From assembly GCA_013287405.1 (NCBI GenBank), contig JABDDW010000036.1, forward strand, positions 1-14,955: a stretch of 14,955 nucleotides of DNA, in the 5' to 3' direction. This DNA is from Deltaproteobacteria bacterium (GTDB taxonomy: Bacteria; Bdellovibrionota; Bdellovibrionia; JABDDW01). The notes below the pieces were generated by a model. The model had not been told where the DNA came from. It worked only from the letters and a program-made list of their open reading frames with translations, and made no database searches. The stretch's first letter is position 1, and every line of letters starts with the position of its first letter. The position numbers were made by a program, and so were the translations under genes. Positions 1-6,456 of the stretch are shown here, one piece after another.

Positions 1-37
1 AAGAAGGGTCAATTGGGCGGGAGCCATAATGATTTCA

Positions 38-52
38 GATTCCAACGGAATC
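38..52. other. Small perfect inverted repeat downstream of the acyltransferase gene
   Basis: GATTCC and GGAATC form a perfect 6-bp stem with a 3-nt loop, about 18 bp beyond the acyltransferase stop codon. TTTC and GAAA on the flanks could extend the pairing with mismatches. There is no T-tract on either strand, so it is not a convincing intrinsic terminator; it may be a weak 3'-end structure or chance. The remaining bases 1-69 hold no gene I can support. Confidence 0.25.
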
Positions 53-69
53 GTGAGAAAAGGTTAACG

Positions 70-2076
70 TTAAGGCGTCGGTTCATCAAAAAGGGGATCA
101 AATGTCTTCACGAGATATTGGCTCCCGTAATAACTGAGGTGATACTCATCGTGATAGATAGGATTTCCATCTTTTGCAGCGAGGCAGCGGCTACCCTTAC
201 ATAATAGGGGGATGGGATCCAAAATTTTAAAATGATATTTTGCTTGGAGGGCTAAAAATTCCACCATCATCTCTTGAGTGCGGTGGTCCTGCAAATAAGT
301 ATCTAGGGGCATTCCGTAGGCCAATTTATCTTTATTTCTAAGGCTTTGAATCGCATAGTTGAAAGGACTTCCCGCGCTGGAGGGAATAGGTAGAACTATA
401 AAAACATTTTTACGAACAGCTTTCAAACGTAAGAGTGTTCTCTCTAAAGTGACTTTTCTAAGATTCTTCTCTTCTGGGTGGGTCATTGAAAAATAATAGG
501 GTCCTGAATCACTTGTGAAGACCTCTCCCCATTCTATAGCTAAAACTACATTTTTTACCTTCGACTGTTCTGTGAATTTAAGGCGCGCCTGGTTTATTTC
601 GTAGCAGGAGGGTTCAGTCTTGCGTCCTAGGCCATCCAGACTTGCGCACCATTCCCTAGCCATAAGAAGAATAGATTTTTTCGCCTCCCTTGCCCTTGAG
701 TCCAGAGCCTGACCCCACATGCTGGCAAATGAATCTCCTAAAAGAAGAAAGATTGGCGGATGCTTTTGATCCCCAATAAGCTTTCCGCCTTCTTTTCTAA
801 TTATTAAAGGGTCATCTGAAAATTGCCACGCTCGAAAAGGAACTTCATTATTTGGAGTTATCATATTTTGTAAAGCTTTAGGAAAGTCCTGAGCTACAGT
901 TGCCGTTCCCCTGACAATGGAGTCTTCAAAAAGACCTAGGGCGAGAATGCTCAGGAGCAATGCCATACCAATGGTAAGAGTCTTGGGGACAGACATATTT
1001 TTTGCAATTCTAAAGGGGGTTTCGACGAACTTCCAAGACAGAAACGAAAGAAAAAAAACAACGGTCACCTGAAAAAACCGACCGGGTACCTCCACGTTCC
1101 AATAAGTCCAATAAGGTGAACGAGACAAAACAAAAAAGGGCCAATGCCATAGATAAAGTGAATAAGAAATGAGGCCAATAAAAACGAGGGGTTTAGATTT
1201 TAAAAGCCCATTGACCTTGGGAATCTCCTGATGGCTCCCCGAAAATATTATCATCAAGGCTCCTAGACATGGCAAAAGAGCATTCCAAGCGGGGAATGTG
1301 GTACGGGAGTTAAAAAATAATCCGCAGAAGATAATAAGACCCAATCCTAAGGCAGAAGAAAAATTTAAGACGGCGCTTGGAATCTTAAAAGTCCTCAGAG
1401 ACAAACCTATAGAAAGAAGCGCTCCCGCCAGAAGCTCCCAACCTCTCGCAGGCAAAACATAAAAGGCCGTGGGAGGGTTCACTTTTACTAGATAAGCACT
1501 TACCGTAAAAGAGACTAAGGCCAAAAAAGAAAGAAACCAAAAAAGGACCTGTAGTGATCTTTTAGTTTTCTCTTTGAAACAAAAAAAGACGGTCATGATC
1601 AGTGGGAACAAGATGTAGAACTGTTCTTCAATCGCCACGGACCAGGTGTGAAGAAGAGGCTGAGAAGTGAGGGAGTTTTGAAGCCAATAATCATTTTGGC
1701 TTCTCAAGAAGATGTAATTTGAAATAAAGAAGGCCAAACCCTTTGAAGCTTTGGCGAGAGAGGAGAACTCATTGGGTGGAAGAAGGTAAAAACCTCCAAC
1801 CCCCGTAAAAATCACCACTACCACCAGAGCGGGTAAAATTCTTCTTACCCTTCGCGAGAAGAAGTGAGGCAATGAGAACGTGCCATTTATAAACTCTTTG
1901 ATGATGAGAGAAGTAATGAGAAAACCAGAGATAACAAAGAAGACGTCAACTCCTATGAAGCCGCCGCTGAATCCTTCAATTTGGAAATGATAAAAAATAA
2001 CCAGGGCCACGGCAATGGCCCGAAGTCCATCGATATCAGCCCGGTAACCGAATTTAGTACCTTCTTGAACTTTCAT
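70..2076 (-). CDS. Membrane O-acyltransferase with C-terminal SGNH domain (OafA/acyltransferase-3 family)
   Basis: This 668-residue protein should transfer acyl (often acetyl) groups across the inner membrane onto a surface glycan such as LPS O-antigen, peptidoglycan or exopolysaccharide. Residues ~10-390 are the multi-span acyltransferase-3 domain. It shows YRADIDGLRAIAV at the N-terminus with the conserved His30 (IFYH), then FIGVDVFFVISGFLI, an Arg-rich FFSRRVRRILPAL loop and HTWSVAIEEQFY. After the last membrane span a periplasmic SGNH-hydrolase-like domain (~430-665) carries GDS with Ser449 and the D-x-x-H block with Asp643 and His646. This two-domain layout and length are usual for OafA-type enzymes. 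The acceptor and acyl group cannot be read from sequence. The start gives the family's short cytoplasmic lead but has no clear Shine-Dalgarno site. The gene lies 21 bp after the preceding minus-strand gene, so the two are probably cotranscribed. Confidence 0.9.
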   Translation of the reverse strand: MKVQEGTKFGYRADIDGLRAIAVALVIFYHFQIEGFSGGFIGVDVFFVISGFLITSLIIKEFINGTFSLPHFFSRRVRRILPALVVVVIFTGVGGFYLLPPNEFSSLAKASKGLAFFISNYIFLRSQNDYWLQNSLTSQPLLHTWSVAIEEQFYILFPLIMTVFFCFKEKTKRSLQVLFWFLSFLALVSFTVSAYLVKVNPPTAFYVLPARGWELLAGALLSIGLSLRTFKIPSAVLNFSSALGLGLIIFCGLFFNSRTTFPAWNALLPCLGALMIIFSGSHQEIPKVNGLLKSKPLVFIGLISYSLYLWHWPFFVLSRSPYWTYWNVEVPGRFFQVTVVFFLSFLSWKFVETPFRIAKNMSVPKTLTIGMALLLSILALGLFEDSIVRGTATVAQDFPKALQNMITPNNEVPFRAWQFSDDPLIIRKEGGKLIGDQKHPPIFLLLGDSFASMWGQALDSRAREAKKSILLMAREWCASLDGLGRKTEPSCYEINQARLKFTEQSKVKNVVLAIEWGEVFTSDSGPYYFSMTHPEEKNLRKVTLERTLLRLKAVRKNVFIVLPIPSSAGSPFNYAIQSLRNKDKLAYGMPLDTYLQDHRTQEMMVEFLALQAKYHFKILDPIPLLCKGSRCLAAKDGNPIYHDEYHLSYYGSQYLVKTFDPLFDEPTP

Positions 2077-2097
2077 TTAAGGCTGTTTTATCTGAGT

Positions 2098-2745
2098 TTA
2101 GATACGGGTTAAAGCTATATTTCTCAGCCTTAAATAATTCTTAATAACGTTTAATTCTCTGTGGGACATGTTGTCGATACCCGTACTTTTTTGAAAGTCT
2201 TTGTAGTTGATGGGCATTATTTTGCTTCCAAATTCTTTTCCGCCAAGAAGTGAATCTGCCAAGGATTTGCAATGGAGTAAAAGTTGACCAACACGTTGGG
2301 GGTCCATATTAAACTGCCTTAAAACTTCGCTCATAGGAAGGTGATTTGCCAAAGGAGAATTAGCAGCTACAAAGGAGTCCATTTCTATCTTTTCTAAGTA
2401 ATCTTTAGCGTCAACTGAGGCCTGTAAGTTAACGGGCCTGTCGCCTCCGGAATACATGTCTACCTGAGTATCGTCGCCAACAAGAAGGAGGTTGCCGACA
2501 ACATCATGGGCAAGACGAGTAGCGGAGGACACAGAACCCGCCAACATTACGGCCCATCCGATAAAAAACCACGTATCACTTTTCTTTCTTGCAAGAAAAG
2601 TCGTTATTGATCCCCAAAAAACCAAACTGATTCTTGTCGTCCTCGACGAACCACTTTCACCTTCCCTTTGTGCGGTGACGTAATTACTGCTCATAAGAAA
2701 AGTGGTGAGACAAATTACAACAAAACCCAATTGAATACGCTTCAT
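2098..2745 (-). CDS. Exported or membrane-anchored protein of unknown function
   Basis: I do not recognise a family. The open frame extends upstream to 2787, but I chose the internal ATG at 2745 because it begins a good signal peptide (MKRIQLGFVVICLTTFLMSS, cleavage likely near VTA-QR); neither start has a clear Shine-Dalgarno site. The 215-residue protein has a second hydrophobic stretch around residues 58-75 (WFFIGWAVMLAGSV), so it may stay in the membrane. It is followed by a soluble, helix-rich C-terminal half. No catalytic motif is visible. It sits directly upstream of the acyltransferase in the same direction with a 21-bp gap, so it could be an accessory to that enzyme, but only position suggests this. 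Confidence 0.7.
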   Translation of the reverse strand: MKRIQLGFVVICLTTFLMSSNYVTAQREGESGSSRTTRISLVFWGSITTFLARKKSDTWFFIGWAVMLAGSVSSATRLAHDVVGNLLLVGDDTQVDMYSGGDRPVNLQASVDAKDYLEKIEMDSFVAANSPLANHLPMSEVLRQFNMDPQRVGQLLLHCKSLADSLLGGKEFGSKIMPINYKDFQKSTGIDNMSHRELNVIKNYLRLRNIALTRI

Positions 2746-2810
2746 CGGAGTCTTAAGTAGGCAAAGTCTATGCCACCAAAAGGGCATGGCTTTTGTAATA
2801 TTTTGCGCAT
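2746..2810. promoter_or_regulatory. Divergent promoter region between the 2098-2745 and 2811-3722 genes
   Basis: Two genes diverge from this 65-bp stretch, so both promoters must lie here or just inside the genes. On the plus strand TAATAT (2796-2801) resembles a sigma-70 -10 box; it would place the transcription start at about 2807-2811, at or just before the ATG at 2811. No good -35 hexamer stands at 16-18 bp. A 5-bp inverted repeat (ATGCC 2770-2774, GGCAT 2783-2787, 8-nt loop) could be an operator half-site pair but may be chance. The minus-strand promoter is not obvious. Confidence 0.35.
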
Positions 2811-3722
2811 ATGCTTGTTTCGTTTCTAAGCTTTTTTCTTATGTCCCAATTGGCATTTACAGACACACAAAATGCTTTTTGGGGGGTTGTGAGCACCGGA
2901 AAAGGTGCAGGTGTATTAGGACACGGATTTCTCCTCTTTAAAAATCAAGACGAGCCGTTTCTTACAGGGGATAGTTATCAATACACTGTAAGTATTAACT
3001 CTAGCAAAATATTAGCGGCAAAAGACATCAAGCTCACTTTAAAAGAGCAAAAATTTTATTCACTACTTAGTTTCTATAACTATGTGGACGATCGAAGTAT
3101 TTATCTTTATAGATTAAATCTCTCTCCAAATGAAATTACGCAACTTTTAATTCTCCTTAACATGGATCTAAATAACCCGAACTTTGGGGCAGAACATCCC
3201 TATGGATTAGAAAATAACTGCGTCGGACGGCCTGTTGAACTTATCAATAGAATCGTTGGTCCTGATCGAAGAATTGAATATCTTGCTAATCGAGAACTCA
3301 TCTTTTCACATTCATTGAACCTCGTAAAAATGGTGAGTGATCCATTTTTGAATCATTTGCCATTCTATTTGGCGCGAACTCTCGAACATCATCCAATCTC
3401 GGAGGGGCTGGTGAAGGTGTATGACAAAGAGAGTTTACTTCAGACTGACTTTTTGGGTGATGCCTTGGCTCAAATGGATAAACTCGCAGAAAAATGTGGT
3501 TGGAAGAAGCCCACGCAGAAAACCATCTCCCTGTACCTCGCGCTATTTTTAAAATCTCAAAGTCCCGTTGATCTTGAGCCCCTTATCGGATTAGCGCGAA
3601 CGTGCGGGGCTCAGGCAGGCGAATTAAACCGGACCCTTGTCGATCTTTATGAAGGTCTTCCTCCTGACGCTAACGAGGGACGAAAGACTCTTTATGAGAA
3701 ATTAAAAGAGGTAAATCAGTGA
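2811..3722 (+). CDS. Exported protein resembling DUF4105 (Lnb N-terminal periplasmic domain)
   Basis: This 303-residue protein begins with a hydrophobic signal sequence (MLVSFLSFFLMSQLAF). The body shows three marks of DUF4105-like proteins: a G-H-G-F-L-L-F segment at residues 37-43 (the family's GHxxLR-like start), a Y-R-L-N-L-S-P-N-E-I-T segment near 100-110 (tyrosine strand plus helix), and an N-N-C at 135-137. The His38/Cys137 pair would suit a cysteine-hydrolase-like site, but enzyme activity is my inference. The C-terminal ~150 residues are helical and unassigned. There is no Shine-Dalgarno site before the ATG; the frame is open upstream only to a stop at 2796-2798, so no better start exists. 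The stop overlaps the GTG of the next gene by 4 nt, so the two are translationally coupled. The match is from memory of the motif pattern; family assignment is tentative. Confidence 0.5.
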   Translation: MLVSFLSFFLMSQLAFTDTQNAFWGVVSTGKGAGVLGHGFLLFKNQDEPFLTGDSYQYTVSINSSKILAAKDIKLTLKEQKFYSLLSFYNYVDDRSIYLYRLNLSPNEITQLLILLNMDLNNPNFGAEHPYGLENNCVGRPVELINRIVGPDRRIEYLANRELIFSHSLNLVKMVSDPFLNHLPFYLARTLEHHPISEGLVKVYDKESLLQTDFLGDALAQMDKLAEKCGWKKPTQKTISLYLALFLKSQSPVDLEPLIGLARTCGAQAGELNRTLVDLYEGLPPDANEGRKTLYEKLKEVNQ

Positions 3723-4690
3723 AATTCATTTGGCCCATTATCGGACCCTTGGTTTTAACCATGATGGTCTCTCCAAGCGCGGCAGCTTTTTCTAGATGTG
3801 AAGTTTCTTTGTCTATAATTCCTCGCGAAAGTCAAAATTTTGAGGGGTTTATATTAGACGGTAAACCCGTTACTCTTACCGATGCGTTAACCTTAGCTCT
3901 CGCCCACCTCCCTCCGGGAGAGCTTAAAAGGGATTTTGAAGAACAGGTTTGGGTTTATTTTAAAAGTGAGACTTCAGTTCGATGGAAGGCGAGAACTCCA
4001 AGAACTTTGTCCGATCTGATGGACGATGTTTTTAGGGCCATAACGTTAATTGGGGCAATGCCTCTTCAACGTTTGCGCCGATATATGGTGTATTCTCAAA
4101 GTAGGCGGACTTATTTAAACGAATTTTTGGAAAGAGCCACTTTTGTCCTTCAGATTCAAGAGGGGGTATTTTCAACTTATACAGAAAGCTACGTCGATAA
4201 AATACTTTTACCGTCTTCTTCGAAAGTAAATATTTTGCTAAAGCGATACATAAGATTGCTGAGAAATCTTGTTTGGCTAAGGGAATTTAAACCCTTTACT
4301 GGACTCAAACTTGATACCGAGACCCGTCGCCTTATACAAGTGGGAGATTTGCCAAATCTAGAAAAGCACCTCGACGCCAGGTTTAGTCCCGATATTTCCA
4401 TTCAATGGTATTTGATCCATCTTCGAAATATTCAAACGGCGGGTTTTCTTGCATTGGCTGCGATTCTCATTCCGGAGGTCTCTGGCGCTTATTTTCATGA
4501 GAAGGCTTTAGAGAGGTTAGAATTCAATCCCGTTCAAGCTTCTAGCTTGAGTGAAGCTCAATCGATGTTAAATCTTACCGACAATGAATTGAGAAGTTTA
4601 ATTAGAGAAGCTTTGTGGCAGGAAAGGGACGGAACCTATTCTCAAGGTGAAATTCAGTTCTTCAAAGAAGTTGATCGAAGACTCAATTGA
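3719..4690 (+). CDS. Exported helical protein of unknown function, coupled to the DUF4105-like gene
   Basis: I do not recognise the family. The GTG at 3719 overlaps the previous stop codon (GTGA), a typical translational-coupling arrangement, and begins a signal peptide (MKFIWPIIGPLVLTMMVSPS, cleavage near SAAA-FS). The 323-residue product is rich in Arg, Leu and Glu and looks mostly alpha-helical from about residue 50 onward, with basic helical stretches (for example RLLRNLVWLREFKPF) and one hydrophobic helix near 240-255. Cys27, four residues after the likely cleavage site, is not in a lipobox. No enzymatic motif is visible. Since it is co-expressed with the preceding exported protein, the two probably act together in the envelope. 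The gene ends at a strong hairpin terminator. Confidence 0.7.
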   Translation: MKFIWPIIGPLVLTMMVSPSAAAFSRCEVSLSIIPRESQNFEGFILDGKPVTLTDALTLALAHLPPGELKRDFEEQVWVYFKSETSVRWKARTPRTLSDLMDDVFRAITLIGAMPLQRLRRYMVYSQSRRTYLNEFLERATFVLQIQEGVFSTYTESYVDKILLPSSSKVNILLKRYIRLLRNLVWLREFKPFTGLKLDTETRRLIQVGDLPNLEKHLDARFSPDISIQWYLIHLRNIQTAGFLALAAILIPEVSGAYFHEKALERLEFNPVQASSLSEAQSMLNLTDNELRSLIREALWQERDGTYSQGEIQFFKEVDRRLN

Positions 4691-4723
4691 AAAAGCCTCG
4701 GGTTTTTAGGCCCGAGGCTTTTT
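4690..4723. terminator. Bidirectional Rho-independent terminator
   Basis: AAAAAGCCTCGGG (4690-4702) and CCCGAGGCTTTTT (4711-4723) form a perfect 13-bp inverted repeat around an 8-nt loop. The G+C core is flanked by A-tract and T-tract, so it reads as an intrinsic terminator on both strands. It lies exactly between the plus-strand gene ending at 4690 and the minus-strand gene ending at 4743, and should stop transcription of both. Confidence 0.93.
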
Positions 4724-4742
4724 ACAACTCTAAACTTTTAAC

Positions 4743-5906
4743 TTAAGGTTGTTTAACAAACAGTTCTTTGTTGTTCTTTGTCTTCTCGAACTCATGGAGT
4801 TTGTTATCCACGCGTTCTGCAAAGGTGTTCAGCATTTCTTGAAGATCGCTTACTGAAACTCTGACTTGAGTGCCTGCGGCGCAGCTTCCAAACTTAGATG
4901 AGGTTACGGCCATTACCGCCACTGGAGTTTGTTCAGTGGGTGCAACGGCGACTTTAAGCAGGTCTCCCTCAGCTAGCTTACACACTTGAGTGGAGTTAAC
5001 GACCATTTCATTGAAGGTTTGGTTAACTGCAAAAAGATAATTGGGATTAGCCAATGCATCTTTAAGATCGATAGTCATTTCACCTTGGTACGACTTAGCT
5101 AGGTCGTTGGTTTGTGCGAGAAGCTGTTGCTTGTCAGGATCAGAAATGGGATCGGGAGTAGCCGTACTAACTTGAGTTTCTCCTTCGGCGACACCACGAT
5201 CATAAGCGTCTCTGAGCATGTCAGCTAACACTGCGTCTGTGACCCATTCTCCCGGTGAAGCGTAGCGCGGGTAAGGATGGAAGTACCAATACCAATAGTT
5301 ATGATACCAAGGATCGCCGAACCAGCCCCAAGGGTATTCCCAAACGACCCACGGTCCATAATACCAGCCCCAAAACCAGGGATTGAATCCGACCCAATGA
5401 TGGTAACAGTAATAATGAGAATGCCCCCAGCCGCGATGTTCATAAAGCAATCTTACGTTGCCACGGTGATTAGCATAAGTTCGCTGAGTGTAAACATGTC
5501 CAGCATGGGTAACGGACTTAGACCCTTTGAATTCTCCATGACCGACATTCTTGTACCCCTGAGGGACGCCACCGCCGTGTCCGCCGGCGTGTTGTCCGCC
5601 ACCAGACTTCCCGCCGCCGCGCTGTCCACCACCGGTGCCACCACCAGCGTGCCCACCGCCACCGGGCTGGTGTCCACCACCGCCGCGCTGTCCGCCGCCT
5701 GACTTGCCGCCACCTGACTTACCCCCGCCTGCGCCACTGCTGCCACCGCTAGGGTGTCCACCACTGCCACCACCTCCAGCGTGACCTCCACCACCGCTGC
5801 TACCACCATGGCCGCCGCCACCGTGCTGGGCCCAAGCCCCTGACGACACCGTCATTGCGAGTGCAAAGCTAGTCAAAAGCTTTGCAAGCTTTATTGAATT
5901 TTGCAT
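4743..5906 (-). CDS. Exported Gly/His-rich and Trp/Tyr-rich protein with C-terminal two-cysteine module
   Basis: The frame is open upstream to 5987, but the ATG at 5906 has an ideal Shine-Dalgarno site (AAGGAG, 6-nt spacing) and starts a signal peptide (MQNSIKLAKLLTSFALAMTV) cleaved after AWA at residue 26. The 387-residue product has four zones. Residues 27-113 are Gly-rich repeats of the types GGGGH, GGGKS and GGGQR. Residues 114-157 are His/Lys-rich. Residues ~158-214 are extremely aromatic: 12 Trp plus many Tyr, Phe and His, with Cys167. Residues ~215-387 look like a normal folded domain with Cys309 and Cys342, followed by a helical tail. The Gly/His composition suggests metal binding or surface association, and the aromatic zone could bind glycans or membrane; both are guesses. 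It is not a recognised family. The last ~80 residues share a C-x4-GD...C-x2-G pattern with the upstream gene product (6031-6375). Confidence 0.85.
   Translation of the reverse strand: MQNSIKLAKLLTSFALAMTVSSGAWAQHGGGGHGGSSGGGGHAGGGGSGGHPSGGSSGAGGGKSGGGKSGGGQRGGGGHQPGGGGHAGGGTGGGQRGGGKSGGGQHAGGHGGGVPQGYKNVGHGEFKGSKSVTHAGHVYTQRTYANHRGNVRLLYEHRGWGHSHYYCYHHWVGFNPWFWGWYYGPWVVWEYPWGWFGDPWYHNYWYWYFHPYPRYASPGEWVTDAVLADMLRDAYDRGVAEGETQVSTATPDPISDPDKQQLLAQTNDLAKSYQGEMTIDLKDALANPNYLFAVNQTFNEMVVNSTQVCKLAEGDLLKVAVAPTEQTPVAVMAVTSSKFGSCAAGTQVRVSVSDLQEMLNTFAERVDNKLHEFEKTKNNKELFVKQP
5568..5828 (-). repeat. Low-complexity Gly-codon repeat inside the 4743-5906 gene
   Basis: This stretch encodes residues 27-113, short imperfect repeats of GGG followed by His, Lys-Ser or Gln-Arg. 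At the DNA level it is markedly more GC-rich than its surroundings and contains repeated words, such as GCCGCGCTGTCC at 5616-5627 and again at 5682-5693, 66 bp (22 codons) apart. Such repeats can expand or contract by slippage or recombination, so its length may vary between strains. It also produces long spurious open frames on both strands. Confidence 0.85.
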
Positions 5907-5912
5907 TGGTTT

Positions 5913-5918
5913 CTCCTT
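5913..5918 (-). promoter_or_regulatory. Ribosome binding site for the 4743-5906 gene
   Basis: AAGGAG on the minus strand, 6 nt before the ATG at 5906. It is a strong Shine-Dalgarno match and decides in favour of 5906 over the longer frame beginning at 5987. Confidence 0.85.
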
Positions 5919-5990
5919 ACCCTTATTATTTGTAAAAATTAGTCCCTGTGCACGGTTGATACCACATAGGATTTTCAAAAAGAACAAAAA

Positions 5991-6018
5991 AACATAAGTT
6001 TTTTACAAAAAATCTGAA
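5991..6018 (-). promoter_or_regulatory. Possible sigma-70 promoter for the Gly/His-rich gene
   Basis: On the minus strand TTCAGA and TATGTT (4/6 matches each to the -35 and -10 consensus) are 16 bp apart in the 124-bp gap between the two minus-strand genes. Transcription would begin near 5984, giving a leader of about 78 nt. The same -10 hexamer and a similar -35 occur before the gene at 11811. An A6/T6 palindrome (5999-6012) overlaps the spacer. The region is AT-rich, so chance matches are likely. Confidence 0.25.
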
Positions 6019-6030
6019 TAAATTTCGGGC

Positions 6031-6375
6031 CTAATAAATGGCGGGCCTAAGAGGTAGTCCCATCGGGCATTTGCCAGCTTTGACCGGGTGGGCAGTTTGT
6101 CTTATGAGGAAGACCAAATTTGAATGAACCGAAATTCTTACGATATCGCCGGGATGCATAAGGCAGGCTTTACCATTTAGAGTAAGAAGATGAATCTCCA
6201 CGTTGACTTTAAAATAGCCCCGAAACTCGCTTGAGGCCTCAGGCTGTGGAAAAAAGCGATAAATACCTCCGGCTGGTGGCCTTAAAGTGGCCGGGTGGTA
6301 GGGTAGGGCTTGACGGATCTGACCCAAAGCGGTCCACCCAAATACAAACACATATAAAAATATTATAATTTTCAT
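6031..6375 (-). CDS. Small exported protein with two-cysteine GD module
   Basis: This 114-residue protein starts with a signal peptide (MKIIIFLYVFVFGWTALG, cleavage near residue 18-19). The start is well supported by a purine-rich Shine-Dalgarno stretch AAAGAGGGGG (6381-6390) on the minus strand. The mature part (~95 residues) looks beta-rich. It contains C71-x4-G76-D77-I-V-R-I-S-V and, 32 residues after the first Cys, C103-x2-G106. That pattern also appears in the C-terminal domain of the next minus-strand gene (Cys309 and Cys342), so the two may be distant homologues; the cysteines could form a disulphide in the periplasm. It diverges from the efflux operon that begins at 6457. I recognise no named family and can assign no function. 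Confidence 0.75.
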   Translation of the reverse strand: MKIIIFLYVFVFGWTALGQIRQALPYHPATLRPPAGGIYRFFPQPEASSEFRGYFKVNVEIHLLTLNGKACLMHPGDIVRISVHSNLVFLIRQTAHPVKAGKCPMGLPLRPAIY

Positions 6376-6456
6376 TTGATCCCCCTCTTTAGAATGAATT
6401 GGCTTTTAACACGCCACTCTTGTTCGTCCAACAAATTAATGTTACTGATGGCCTGC
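6376..6456. promoter_or_regulatory. Divergent intergenic region controlling the efflux operon and the small exported gene
   Basis: This 81-bp gap lies between the oppositely oriented starts at 6375 and 6457. It contains the strong Shine-Dalgarno site of the minus-strand gene (6381-6390). The plus-strand frame of the efflux adaptor is open throughout, back to a TTG at 6376, but the codons before 6457 do not resemble a signal peptide and lack a Shine-Dalgarno site. I see no convincing -35/-10 pair or operator palindrome, and no regulator gene lies beside the operon. Confidence 0.4.

Noticed and set aside
1..27. Possible minus-strand gene start (ATG at 27-25) running off the left edge
   Set aside because: Only nine codons are visible and there is no Shine-Dalgarno site, so it cannot be supported.
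64..73. Palindrome TTAACGTTAA at the acyltransferase stop codon
   Set aside because: It is short, has no partner sites and overlaps the stop codon; consistent with chance.
5277..5821. Long open frames on both strands across the Gly-rich region
   Set aside because: They arise from the GC-rich repeat; their translations are low-complexity (Ala/Val/Pro-rich), they lack ribosome binding sites, and the minus-strand frame starting at 5906 has a signal peptide and Shine-Dalgarno site.
5907..5987. N-terminal extension of the Gly/His-rich protein from an ATG at 5987
   Set aside because: The 27 extra residues would place a cytoplasmic-looking lead before the signal peptide; the AAGGAG at 5913-5918 supports 5906.
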